64,000 nt of DNA from Cryptomeria japonica. Lineage: Eukaryota > Streptophyta > Pinopsida > Cupressales > Cupressaceae. Below the pieces are notes generated by a model. The model ran no database searches and had not been told where the DNA came from. It saw only the letters and a list, made by a program, of their open reading frames with translations. Of the stretch, positions 9,855-21,660 are shown one piece after another. The stretch spans positions 659,008,292 to 659,072,291 of the forward strand of contig NC_081414.1 of the NCBI RefSeq assembly GCF_030272615.1. Reading direction: 5' to 3'. Numbering within the stretch: the first letter of the stretch is position 1; the number at the start of each line of letters is the position of its first letter. A program made the translations under genes and the position numbers.

Positions 9855-11349
9855 ATGCCTGTTACTCGCTCTCAAAGAAACAAACAAAGCGAGACACACG
9901 CTGAGTCTAGTATGAATCGAAGATTGTCAAATCCTTTTGAAGTTCCACCCTTAGAAGAACCTGAAATTACTGAAGCACTTCTTCAGGAATGTCAGGAAAA
10001 CCCTTCATTCCAAAAGCTTGTAGAAAGGCTCATGGAAAATGACAAAGAAAAATACCTGCTCATGCTTACAAGTAAAGGCGTTAAACTTCCCGAAGATTTA
10101 GACTCAAACATCTTTAAAACTTAATCTCGACAATATGCATATCAAGAATAACAAAGAGAAGAAGAAACTCATAACTTTGAACAACACATCCCTGAGCAAC
10201 ACATTCTAGAACAACGCATACCAGAAATGCGTATACCCGAACTAGAAACACCAGAGCAAAATATACCATTTACCACACCTTTTCAGCTGAAAACAAATAC
10301 AAGGGAAGAACTTTTCCCTCGACAAGACAATATGCCTTTGGCTGCCCTTACTCAACAAATGCAAATGTTGCAAAGGCAAATACAGGATATGCAACAAGGG
10401 ACAACAGTGCGGTACTCTTTAAACGAAATCTGTCCTTATCCATTTGACAGAAGATTGAACATGGTGCCTTTTCCTCCAAACTCAGACGTTCCCAAATTTG
10501 ATAAATATGATGGGAAAAGTGATCCCCGAGATCATGTTCAAGAATTTTGCACACTGAGCCTTGAATTTGCTCATGATGACACATATTTGATGAGGTTATT
10601 CCCCAGAAGCTTGGGAGGGCAAACCATGGAATGGTTATCCAAAATTACACCACCTGTTAGATCATTTGATGAATTGGTTAACAAATTCATAACCCAATAT
10701 TCCTACAACATCCAACATGCCATAACCATGCTAGATGTTTGCAACACCAAACAAAAGAACAATGAAACATTCATGACATTCCTTCAACGCTGGCGACGTA
10801 TGGTATCTAGATATCCTCGAGACATTCCCGAGAAGGAGAAAATGGAAATCTTCATCGATAACTTGAATAGTGAAATGAGTTATAGACTAAAACTTCAATG
10901 CATACCATCTTTCGCTAAATTAATTGAGAATGGCATTCAAGTAGAAGAAGCATGTGTCAAAAAGGGAACACTCAAATTCTACAAGGAAGGAACAAACTCA
11001 TCAAACTACAATAACCAGAACAACACCAACCTTGACAAATCTCGATTTTGGACTCAAAACAAAAACGAAGGCAACAATGAATCATATGATCCCAAATCTA
11101 AGCAACCAGTGCTCGCATTATCCGGAAATCCTTAAAACACGAAAAATCCTAAAACTGCTAATCCAAATGCTCACACATATGCACCAAACACCGATCACGG
11201 ACAACTCAACATAAACAACACCAATGATACTCAAAGCAAAAACATGAATCCATGACCTAACAACAATTCACGCAACAACACAAACAATTTCCAAAAGCGT
11301 ATCTTCACACCACTGGGGCAATCACTAGAATCAGCATTCAGAGAACTTT
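9855..11349 (+). pseudogene. gag: gag (capsid region), broken
   Basis: The frame opens with MPVTRSQRN, a typical start for Tat-lineage gag, so I place the start at 9855 rather than the earlier in-frame ATG at 9822. The capsid-like region follows (CPYPFDRRLNMVPFPP, then PKFDKYDGKSDPRDH and MRLFPRSLGGQTMEWL at about 10430-10640) and matches the Retrotrans_gag pattern. Gag would assemble the cytoplasmic particle. Breaks seen: stops at 10122-10124, 10149-10151 and 11133-11135, and a frame change near 11345 just before the nucleocapsid. The product would be truncated unless supplied in trans. Confidence 0.85.
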
Positions 11350-12972
11350 TTGGCACACAAGATTCTTTCTTTGCCTCCAATCAGCAACTATGAACCCCAA
11401 ATCAAACCACCTTGGTGGAATGATTCACACTATTGTGATTACCATCGTAACAAGGGTCATCAGACGAACGATTGCATGAGGTTAAAACATGTGGTGCAAG
11501 ATATGATTGATCGAGGTGACTTAACAATAGATGGTCTCAAAACAAATAGTGATCATGGAGCCTTTAAAAATCCTCTTCCAAATTACAAAGATGGAGCTTC
11601 AACCTCGGATAATAGACGCGGAGCTCGTGTCAACCATATCCACAACAACACCGTAAATCACATATCAGCTGAAGATCATCAAGTAAATGTCATCACCATC
11701 CGAGATAAGCATGATCATGAATCTGTCAATGTAACAACCCGAACTCAGAAATATGTCTTGAAAGGACATACTGCACCTACAACTATCACACCAAAAATCC
11801 AATATGACTTGGTTAGCCAACTACGTAAAACTCCAACACAGATATCTATACTAGAATTGCTGAAACTATCACCAAAGCACAAAGACATATTAGAACAAGT
11901 GCTATTGGAAACCAATGTACCTCAAAATTTGGATACAGACAGATTTCAAGCCATGGTTGCCCATATGAATGGACCTCATAACCTCACCTTCTCAAAACAT
12001 GACGATGCTTCCTTAAGCCATCTGCATAATACTCCTCTCCATATCGAAGTCATTGTTTGCAAACACCGAGTAAAAAGAGTCTTAATAGATGGAGGAGCCG
12101 GACTTAATATATGTACTTTAAATCTTATCCGTGCATTAGGCTTCTCAGAAGAATCTATTGATCCCTGCAAGAAGATTACCATAAAGGCATATGATGATGA
12201 GGAAAGGTCCTCTAAAGGAACTGTGATATTACCCATTCAAGTAGGACCAATGCAAAAGGATACTATATGTCAGGTCTTGGACATAGACCTTACCTACAAT
12301 ATTTTATTAGGACGACCCTGGATACATGAAATGCAAGCAGTACCTTCCACATATCACCAGTGTGTCAAATTTCTTTATGACGGACAAGAAGTCTCCATAT
12401 TTGCTGATCACAATCCATTTCAATATTGCAACGCAATGGAGGCAGCCCAAGAAAGTTTGGTTCCTCATAATAGAGAAAAGTAGCGATCTTCAACATCAGA
12501 TCAACAAACAGCAAAATCCCACTCCTTATGGGGAGACTTCAAATAGAAAATGCAAATCAAAGACCAAGGTATAGGAGAATACTCTTTGGAGCCTTTATGT
12601 TTGGCCAAATTGCCAACATCACCTAGATCTCATGGATTGCCTACTACATCAACACATCTGGTCACTCAACCCATCACCAAATTTGATGGTACCTTCATCC
12701 AATTGGGCACTCTGGCACATGAATCAGAAGACAAGGATATTCTTAGCTGGTTATACAAAGATGAGAAAGAAGATAATAGAGCAGCTGCTCTGGATATTGT
12801 TCTACCTACACACCTATATGGAAAAGGATACTTAATCATGCAGCAAATGGGATATGACGGTAAAGGACCTATTGGGAAACACAAGGAAGGGGTCACTGAA
12901 CCTATAAATCTTCCTTCACAACCCAATAGAAACAAAGCAGGATTGGGTTGTGAGCTCACCTTCCTATTATAA
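11350..12972 (+). pseudogene. pol: gag-pol middle: zinc knuckle, aspartic protease, G-patch
   Basis: The frame is one base off the preceding gag frame. PPWWNDSHYC and CDYHRNKGHQTNDC (11434-11475) form the Tat-type zinc-binding motif. The protease active site reads VLIDGGAGLN, with the catalytic Asp codon at 12088-12090; this lineage often has DGG rather than D-S/T-G. An ILLGRPWIH motif follows at about 12300. After stops at 12481 and 12544 the same frame continues into a G-patch-like segment (about 12820-12960, MGYDGKGPIGK then NKAGLG), and stops at 12970-12972. A G-patch after the protease is known from some retroviruses and plant elements and suggests RNA binding. Confidence 0.85.
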
Positions 12973-14036
12973 AGGCCACCCCACCTAACTACAAAACCTC
13001 AATGGAAAGTAAAGACGAAGTACAAAGAAGAATCCTGGCAGAAAGCACTCTTTGAATCAGCAGAAACAATCTGCAAGGCACGGGAACGCCAAGATCAGAA
13101 GTTACATCAGGAAAAGCTTCTAAAACACAAAAGGGCCATATCTGCAGCAGTAGCTCATATTCAAACACCAATATCTCAAGAACAAATAAAATCATCTCCG
13201 GATACCTTTGTTTCTCCTCGAGGAAGCACAGTCTATGAACAAATATAGAAAATAGAAGACGGATCTGACACAGAATCAACAAAAACTATCAAAATGGTAT
13301 CTATCATCAAAGATTTGTTTTCACCATACAACATACCAGTTTACAACATAGATAGAATATGGGATGATGCCTCGGAGACTGATTCCAATGAATATGAATG
13401 GGGTACCTGCTCCAATGCTACTACAGATATCCCTAATGATACTGATTCTATATCTCTTTCTTAAGAAGAACATAGCGCAAGAGATAGACCTCTTGAATTT
13501 GGACCATAGAATATCTATGACGCCACAGAAAGCGAACATAAACATTATGAACAAGTCTATGTAGAAGATAATACCATCGAAGACCTTGACGACATCCTGG
13601 ACTTCTTTAAAAACAAGAACAATCACGATGAAAACTCTGTTCTAACACTCACAATAGCCGAACTTGATCCACCTAATGATTCCTTACCGCTTGTCTTTCC
13701 TGACCTCATCGACTGGGATGAACCTGAAATCCAAGATATACCAATTTTCCCAGATGATGAATCTATTATCCATTACCACCGTAAATCTGGAAACAGACTC
13801 TACCAAGGAACAACGTAACGATGTCTGCAAACCAGGGAGTGCCAAGTCTCTCAGTCGCAAAAATGAACCAAATAAAGGATCTAATGCCGAAAACCAGTTA
13901 ATGGCAACTCTAGATCACACAAAAGTAAAAATAAAGGACGCATCTGAGGGTGAAAACCTTTTTAAGGCACCTAACGATGGGAGACTTGACACTCTTCCTG
14001 AGCACTTTCATGAGTGATCACCCATAGCCCAATCAA
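12973..14036 (+). pseudogene. Linker between G-patch and reverse transcriptase, decayed
   Basis: The frame of the G-patch continues with scattered stops (for example TAG near 13246) to about 13815. It encodes a basic, helix-prone stretch (KALFESAETICKARERQDQK) and then an acidic, Asp/Glu-rich stretch. The RT frame differs, so at least one frameshift lies at about 13800-14030. No enzyme domain is recognised; such linkers are usual in this lineage. Confidence 0.55.
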
Positions 14037-15500
14037 TCAATCAACATTGGTACCACGGAAGCAGTCAGAAACCTACACCTTGCAGAATCTCTAACAGAGG
14101 AAGAAAAATCAGCATTCATCATTTTCTTTAAAGAACATCAAATTAACTTTGCTTGGTCATATGCTGATATGCCTGGAGTGGATCCACACTTAATCATGCA
14201 TCACTTGTCCATCTCTTAAGGAGTTAAACCAGTCAAGCAAAAGCTACGAAAAATGAATCCACAGGTGGCACTCATGGTCAAAACTGAACTAAAGAAATTA
14301 TTAGACGTCGGATTCATCTGACCCATTGACTATGCAGAATGGATTTCCAACATAGTTCCAGTATCAAAACCAGATGGTAGTATCAGAATATGCACTGACT
14401 TCAGAGACGTCAACAAAGCTTGTCCAAAGGATGACTTTCCTCTGCCTAGTATTGACATAATTGTAGATCTCACAGCAGGCCATGCAATGCTCTCACTAAT
14501 GGACGGTTTCTCAGGCTATAATCAAATCAAAATAGCCCCAGAAGATCAAGATAAAACCGCGTTCACCTGTCCTTGGGGAACGTACTGTTGGAATGTTGTG
14601 CCTTTTGGCTTAAAGAATGCATGGGCCACCTATCAAAGAGCAATGACAACAATATTCCATGACATGATGCATACATTTATGGAAGACTATGTGGATGATT
14701 TACTCGCTAAATCCTTCACCACAGCAGAACATCTCAGCATCCTAACAAAGATCTTTGATCGATTGGAGAAATTCCAAGTCAGGCTCAACCCTAAGAAGTG
14801 TGTCTTTGGGGTTACATCAGGCAAGTTACTAGGTTACATCGTCTCAGCTAAAGGTATTGAAGTAGATCCAGCAAAGGTACAAGCCATTATGGACATGCCA
14901 CCACCAAAGAATATCAGTCAACTCAGATCTCTACAAGGACGACTTCAATCAATCAGGTGATTTATCGCTCAGCTAGCAGATAAAAGTCTACCATTTAACC
15001 ATTTACTACATAAAAATGTACCATTCAAATGGGAGACCAAGTGTGTAGAATCTTTTTACCAAATCAAACAGTACCTGATGAATCCACCAGTTCTAGTACC
15101 ACCAGTCGCAGGAAAGCCTCTTATCCTATATATCTCAACAACAGATATATCACTGGGGGCACTATTGGCACAAGAAGATCAACAAGGGAAGGAACACGCC
15201 ATATATTATATCAGTAGGACATTGAATGGCTATGAACTCAACTATACATTCATTGAAAAGGCTTGCCTAACAGTGGTCTTCGCATCTCAGAAGTTCCGAC
15301 ATTATATGCTAGCACACACCATTAAGCTAGTCGCAAAAATTGATCCTCTCAAATATCTACTCAGCAAGGCAGCTCTTACAGGCCGATTGTCTAAATGGGT
15401 CATGATTCTCAGTGAATTTGACATTCAATACATAGAAAGACGAGCAATCAAAGGACAAGCAATTGCAGATCAGTTGGCTGAAGCACCACTACCAGGCAAA
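14037..15500 (+). pseudogene. pol: Reverse transcriptase and RNase H, broken
   Basis: RT copies the element RNA into DNA in the particle. Motifs seen are SKPDGSIRICTDFRDVNKAC (14368 on), PLPSID, SLMDGFSGYNQI, VPFGLKNAWATYQRAM, and the catalytic YVDD at 14688-14699. The RT-coupled RNase H follows (about 15100-15480, LILYISTTDISLGALL then HAIYYISRTLNGYE), ending in a tether-like IEYIERRAIKGQAIADQLAEAP-type segment. Premature stops lie at 14217-14219, 14319-14321 and 14958-14960; the last two fit CGA to TGA. From 14037 to 16376 one frame is kept, so the damage is by point stops. Confidence 0.92.
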
Positions 15501-15519
15501 CACACCATGGAGATTGAAT

Positions 15520-15960
15520 TTCCAGACAGGGACGTTCTTGCTCTTTCTACCAAACAATGGACCCTATACTTTGATGGATCCTATACACAACATGGTTCAG
15601 GTGCTGGCATCCTGTTCATCACTCCTGAAGGACACACTATACCAAGATCATATAGGCTTATGTTTCCCTGCACAAATAATGTGGCTGAATATGAGGCATT
15701 GGTTATAGGTATCAAAATGGCTGTAGAATGGAAAATCACAGAGTTAAAAGTCTATGGGGACTCGCAACTGGTCATCCATCAAATTAACAACAACTATCAG
15801 ACAAAGGATGACAAGCTACTACCCTACAAGCGAATGGTGGATGACTTAAAACAGTATTTTGTGCACATCACCTTTGAGAAAATACCGAGATTGCACAACA
15901 AAGCAGCCAATGCAATGGCTACTATCGCTTCATTACTACAAATTCCAGAGCAACAGAGTT
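15520..15960 (+). CDS. pol: Second RNase H (aRNH) domain, Tat/Ogre hallmark
   Basis: WTLYFDGSYTQHGSGAGI, with the first catalytic Asp at 15573-15575, is followed by NNVAEYEALVIGI (Glu), VYGDSQLV (Asp) and PRLHNKAANAMA. This is the archaeal/plant-like RNase H arrangement gained by the Tat lineage in addition to the RT-linked RNase H. The domain itself is uninterrupted within a 433-codon open frame (15078-16376). In the Tat lineage it is thought to take over RNA degradation during reverse transcription. As part of a broken polyprotein it is unlikely to be made from this copy unaided. Confidence 0.88.
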
Positions 15961-16199
15961 GTTACGAATTCCTGGTAGAGCAACTGTTCTCCCTCGCCTA
16001 TGACCACTCTGAATCCCAAGTTATCTATGCCTTGACTGGTTCAGATTCTCCATTATATGGACCGATATACGACTACCTCAAGCACAATATATTACCAATT
16101 GACCAATCACGTAACCAAAAACGTAACTTTATCCGACAAGCTGCCCGTTACACCCTTACCGCCGATACTTTGTATCGTCGAGGTCTCGATGGTACTCTT

Positions 16200-17309
16200 C
16201 TTCGTTGCCTTGATCGTAATGATTCTGATTCTGCTTTACACGAGCTTCACGAAGGTATTTGTGGCACACATTCAAGTGGTACTACTCTTGCCAAAAAGCT
16301 TCTAAGGATGGGATACTACTGGCCTACAATGGAGAAAGACTCATATCACTTCACCAAGAAATGTCCTAAATGCTAGATCCATGGTAATCTCATACATGCC
16401 CCAGCACAGGAACTGCAGCCATTTACAACATCCTGGCCCTTTTGTCAGTGGGGACTGGACTTAGTGGGAAAAATTCATCCTTCATCTTCAAATGGACACA
16501 AGTTCATTATAACAGCAACAAAATACTTTACCAAATGGATAGAAGCAGTTCCCATGACCACAGTGACAGGGAAACAAATTGCCTCTTTTATCCTCAATTA
16601 TCTGATCTGCAGATATGGTATTCCAAGTTCAATCATCATAGATAATGGACAGCCTTTCAAAAATCAAGATGTCCAAGAACTATGTGAAAAATTCAAAATC
16701 CAACATAGGTTCTCTACACCATACTACCCACAGGGAAATGGTCAAGCGGAAGCGTCTAACAAGACAATACTGAAAATCCTCAAGAAAACAGTGAATGATG
16801 CAGGCAAAGATTGGCACGTACAACTCAATCCAGCACTTTGGGCATACAGAACTAGCATCCGCACACCTATAGGAGCAACACCATACTCATTGGTATATGG
16901 ATCAGAAGCCATTTTACCCCTGGAGGTAGAAATCCCATCTCTCAGAGTCTCTTTGAAAGGTTTAATCCCCGATGAAGAGTATCGAGTTAACCGACTGCAA
17001 GAACTTGAACTATTAGATGAAAGATGTCAGCATGCTTATACTCATCTCAAAGCATATCAACAACGCATGTGCAGGAGCTACAATCACAAGGTCATCCCCC
17101 GCAACTTCAAAGTTGGTGACCTAGTCCTCAAAGAAAATCCAAGAAATCAGCAAGATCGAGAAAAGAAAGGGAAATTTGAACCTAACTGGTTGGGTCCCTA
17201 TGTTATCATATCAGTCTATGGATCAGGTGCCTATCAGCTAACAAATTCAGAAGGAGACGTGCTCGACGAACCAACTAACAACATCCATCTGAAGAAATAC
17301 TACACTTAA
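16200..17309 (+). pseudogene. pol: Integrase, catalytic residues kept, one amber stop
   Basis: The zinc-binding HHCC region ends at KKCPKC, followed by a TAG at 16374-16376, consistent with CAG to TAG. The core has WGLDLVG (Asp 16458-16460), IDNGQPF (Asp 16641-16643) and GQAEASNK (Glu 16749-16751), which gives the classic D-35-E spacing. The C-terminal part (GDLVLKENPRN, KFEPNWLGPYVI) is a usual gypsy integrase end. It terminates at LKKYYT and TAA 17307-17309, and there is no chromodomain. From 16377 on, the frame is intact. Confidence 0.93.
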
Positions 17310-18564
17310 GTAGTCTAGTGCACGGAAAAAGCCAAAACAAGCAAAAAAAAAAAAAAATCTAGAAAAAGCAAAAACAAAGTACAATAAAATCAAATGGTGA
17401 AAACCTGGTAAACAGGCACTCTTGTGAAAGAATGGCTCCTCTATCTATATCCATACCATTTTATCCGTACAAACACTATCGGCCATCGCCCGACACTTAG
17501 CAAATATCCATTCAGGACATACTTAGCATAGTCACTATCTTGGTTTATCCATATATATCCTCTTACCACAAATACACCATGGCTTGGCAATCATTGTACA
17601 TATTCACATCAAAAGGGACACTCAGCTAGGGGCATTCAACTCGTCTCCATATTACAAACATTCAAGACATCAAGGCTATTTGCAAAACTCAAAAGCATGA
17701 CATCCAACAACCAAAAACTACGCTTCATCGCAAAACAAAACAAAACAATTCACAAAAATACCAAGGATGGATGATTTTCTGAAGTACTAAATGTTGCATT
17801 ATCGCATAAAATCTTGACTAGTTTTGCATTTTGAACTTTTTGAATTATTGGATTCTTTTCCTTGTCTCACTAAAAGCTTCAAAGCTAGCGATCATGGGGA
17901 ACTTCCAATATTTTCTTAGTCTTCTGTCTGTGAGGCGATCACTTGTACTGTGTGAATACTTGCCTCGAGAAGTGATACATTGAATATCACTGAAGGCTTG
18001 ATTCCACTTCATGCATACAAATGATCTAATCTTGTCTGTTTACGCAATACACACTCAGGTCGTCCTGGTTCAATTATACCTTGACGCTTGTGCTATCTTG
18101 CAAAATCAAATATCATGTAAATTTTTTTCAGGTCATTATGGTTCAATTATACCATTGTGCTTGTATAAATTTTCAACATATCCTAAACAAATCAATGCTC
18201 AATGATGATACCTACAAAGAAAGCAAACAACATATGGCTATATCGGATGGCAAATACAGAATGAGGATGCTACCAAAAACATAGTTGCATATCATTTTAC
18301 AATTAGTTGCATATCATTTTACAAATTAGTTGCATATCATTTTACCATTAGTTGCATATCATTTAACATATTTGCATATCATTTTACATTTAGTTGCATA
18401 TCAAATCATACATCTCATTTTCAAGATACATCTCACAGCATATAAAAACATACATCCTGCATCATACATTATATCATATATTTAAGCATTGCATCATCAT
18501 AAAGAAATAAGCCACATAACATGCATCCATATAAACACACCACATGATCAAAGAAAATGGTGTC

Positions 18565-18565
<1 letters not shown>
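17310..18565 (+). other. Spacer after integrase with a ~22-bp repeat cluster
   Basis: There is no convincing frame. An A-rich run sits at 17344-17357. A cluster of six copies of a ~22-bp unit with core GTTGCATATCATTTTAC starts at 18284, 18306, 18329, 18351, 18372 and 18393. The segment separates the converging sense pol and antisense gene and may hold both 3' ends; I see no certain polyadenylation signal. Confidence 0.6.
18284..18405. repeat. Six-copy ~22-bp tandem repeat
   Basis: The core GTTGCATATCATTTTAC recurs at 22, 23, 22, 21 and 21 bp steps. The fifth copy lacks the leading G and the sixth is truncated. Confidence 0.8.

Positions 18566-18652
<87 letters not shown>
18566..18652. repeat. 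(TA)n microsatellite
   Basis: Uninterrupted TA dinucleotides cover about 87 bp just downstream of the antisense gene. Open frames reading as Tyr-Ile repeats here are artefacts. Confidence 0.95.
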
Positions 18653-18655
<3 letters not shown>

Positions 18656-20822
18656 AACAATGATCAAAAGGTACAAAATGTATCAACACTGTGTCCAGTA
18701 CAAAGAATAACAATGATAAAAAATACAACAGAGACCACATCTCTCAAGTATGACTATCCCCTGACGGAGATGGTCTAGCTCCAGATGCACCCGCCCCTGG
18801 ATCCCCAGGAGGGTCCTGTCTCGGTGGCCCTGTAACACCTCGGCTCTCAGACCGCGACCCAGTATCTCGAGATCGACTGGATCTCGACTGTGTAAAGCTC
18901 TGTACTCACCGGTCCCTGGGTACCACAGCCTCATAGTGCCGCCGATAGTACTCTGCCTCTTGAGCTCTCAATGCTAGCTCTCTTAGGGTGTCTCTCATCG
19001 GACCACCCACCGCTGCTCTCTGCATACTGGATACCACCTCCTTCGCTCGCCCCCTCCGCTCTATCTCGGAGTCCCGCTCAGTGGTCAACTGTGAAATCTA
19101 CCGCTAATATGTCAAAATCTGTGCCTGAAGCTGCTGTACAGTCACCTGTAGGGTCTGGATCTGTGCATCCTCAATATGTGTAGGGACCCGAACCCGTAGT
19201 GGTACCTGTGTTGGGGCAACCCCTCCAACCTTGCCTGTCCTCGGTGCTGGAGGTGGGAGCACATCCGTCCTCCTCCTCTATGCTGGTCGCCTCGCCTCAT
19301 CAACACCCCCCACCGCAGCTAGTACCTCCCCCACTCTCCCCTCTCCACCGGCTCCAATAGCCAATCCACCTCTCCCCCTGTCTATCACCCCCTGTCTCAC
19401 CGCTCTCTCCACACCCCTATCTCCTCTCCTAGCTCTACCTCCCTGCCTCCCTCTAGCTCCTCTCCCTCGTCTATCTCCTCCATCGTCTCCATCATCATCA
19501 TCATCATCTCCCTCTCCCTCCTCCTCATCAGAATCAAATGCTGGCCTCATCTCCTTAGGATCAGATATCCTGGCCACCACCCGCGTAGCAAACAATCTGG
19601 CAAACTCATCGGTCATGCCCGCATCCTGAATCTCCGGGGCATAATCCCATATCTGCCCCGCCAACCCGACAAACTCCTCCACCGCCACTGCGCTATCAAT
19701 GGTCGGGCCCCAATCCGCTACATCCTGCCTCCGACGTGCATATAGGCACACTCCCTGTGGAATACCTTGCTGGCGCCCAAACTGCCTCAAAACTCGGGTC
19801 ACCACAAACCTCTCTATAACAAACGGGGTCCTCCTGATCAGGTATCTGGTCATAAAAACAAAGGGCATCTCCAGCCTGTCCTTTGCCCACACCTCGCATC
19901 CTGTATACGGTCGCCAGGTGACCGTATCTATATCATCAAGCACTCTCCTCCAATGCTCTAGTTTGCCCAGCTTGCGCTGGACAACTAGACCCCTGTATCC
20001 ATACGCATATGCGCATCCCACAGGCCTATCCCTGTCTGCTAGTGGCCTCGCCGCTGGAATGTGCTCCTAGCACCATACCTGTAACAGTGTCACGCCAGCT
20101 GACAAACTGCCGTAACCAAGGTATACCACCTCATGTAGACCCCTGTACAGATCAGCCAGCATAGCTGATCCCCATGAAAATCTCCACCCCTGTGTCACCA
20201 TCTCCTCCAAAACCAGCCCCCATCCCACTGAAAATCCCTTTGACCTGCGATCAGGACAAAAGAATCCACCAATAAACCCTGCTAGTACAAATGGCAGGGG
20301 TGCGTAAACCAGGTCTAGGAACTCCTGCCACGGGATCTCATAGCCACAGACTGTCTCATCATGGAAGATACGGCGCAGTGCCTCTGTCCCACCCTCCTCC
20401 GACTGCTCATACGGTAGTAGTGCACCTATTATGGGAATCCGCAAGATCCTGTAACAGTCCTCTGGTGTGACTGTCATCTCTCCAGTAGCAAAATGAAAGG
20501 TGTTTGTGTCGCTATGCCACCTCTCTGCCAGTGTTGTCAATAGCCCTCGGTTCACAGTGAACCGAGGCATATCCAAAAGGGAGGTCAACCCACATCTCTC
20601 AATGATGTCAAGATCAGCCTGCGACAACCGCGGTATCAATGTCCACGGTCTCAGAAATCTCTCTCGCGACTGAACCACACCCAATCGCTCCTGTCAACAA
20701 ACAAAACAAATCCAATATCAGTTTCCACATCAAAACAAAGATATCAAAATCAAACTCACATCAACAACATGAAACAATTTGCTCATCTACATCAAGTTCA
20801 AAATCCTATCATTTCATATCAA

Positions 20823-20990
20823 CTTGTAAAACAACTCAAGTTATCAAAAACCATATCAAAACTTGTAACACAACTCAAGTCTCCACAATCACATAAACTT
20901 GTAAAACAAATCAAGTTTCCCACCCATATTAGCTTGTAAAACAACTCAAGTTTCCAACCCATATCAGCTTGTAACACAAATCAGGCTTCA
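20823..20990. repeat. Five ~36-bp repeats with CTTG...CAAG inverted ends
   Basis: The core cttgtaaaacaactcaag and variants begin at 20823, 20862, 20898, 20933 and 20968 (steps 39, 36, 35, 35). Each core has CTTG and CAAG at its ends and could form a small hairpin; the last copy is degenerate. Confidence 0.75.
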
Positions 20991-21183
20991 CACATTGAAC
21001 TTGAAACAGGGTACACAAATCAATCATATTTTAATCAAAACACCACATTGATATCTATACATAACTTGAAATATCGCAAATCAAAGCAAGTTATATTAAC
21101 ACTCATATTGGACAAATCCATAAAATCATGACAACACGACACAACAAATTTACAAACCACATCATTTTGCAAAATTTTTCCAG

Positions 21184-21660
21184 ATGCGCTAAAACAGACT
21201 CCAGATGCGCTAAAACAGACTCCAGATGCGCTAAAACTCACCCACGCGCTAGGCTGTCTTTCCTACGCACTAATCTGTTTACTATATGCGCTAGACTGAC
21301 TCTACGCGCTAAATCTTTCCCCCCATGCGCCACCTAAACCACCCTATGCGCTAAACCCTCCCCACGCGTTAATCTATCCCTCCCAGGCGCTACCTGTTTC
21401 ACCCTATGCGCTAGGTTAGCCCTACGTGCTAAATCCCCTTACCCATGCGAACCCTTGTGACCCCTATGCGCTAGGTCTACCCTACGCGCTAACCTGCTGA
21501 CTTAACGCGCTACCCAACTATAGCCATGTGTTATTCTACGTCTATGCGCTAACCTATATTTCCTATGCGCTACCCTATTTTATTTCGGACGCACCCCTAA
21601 AATAAACTTGATGCGCTACTTAAAACTTCGTATGCACTAATCTATGCTTTAGACGCGCTA
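21184..21660 (-). repeat. Array 3: the TAGCGCRT octamer in the antisense intron, 60-bp higher-order period
   Basis: On the plus strand the octamer appears as ATGCGCTA or ACGCGCTA, so on the antisense transcript it reads TAGCGCAT or TAGCGCGT, as in the sense leader. Starts are 21184, 21205, 21226; 21244, 21265, 21286; 21304, 21325, 21346; 21364, 21385, 21406; 21424, 21445, 21466; 21484, 21505, 21526; 21544, 21565; then a looser tail at 21589, 21611, 21632 and 21653. The steps repeat as 21, 21, 18, a 60-bp period. Confidence 0.92.

Noticed and set aside
18469-18778. Open frames on both strands encoding Tyr-Ile repeats
   Set aside because: They are translations of a TA microsatellite. The same applies to 51882-52302.
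19231-19629. Plus-strand Ser/Pro/Leu-rich 132-aa frame
   Set aside because: It is opposite the acidic/Arg-Gly part of the antisense PMD exon and has no motif of its own.
20067-20079. Splice donor CAG/GTATGG used to skip the 20067 stop
   Set aside because: No matching acceptor restores a PMD-like frame; reading straight through gives the expected PMD continuation, so a point stop is simpler.
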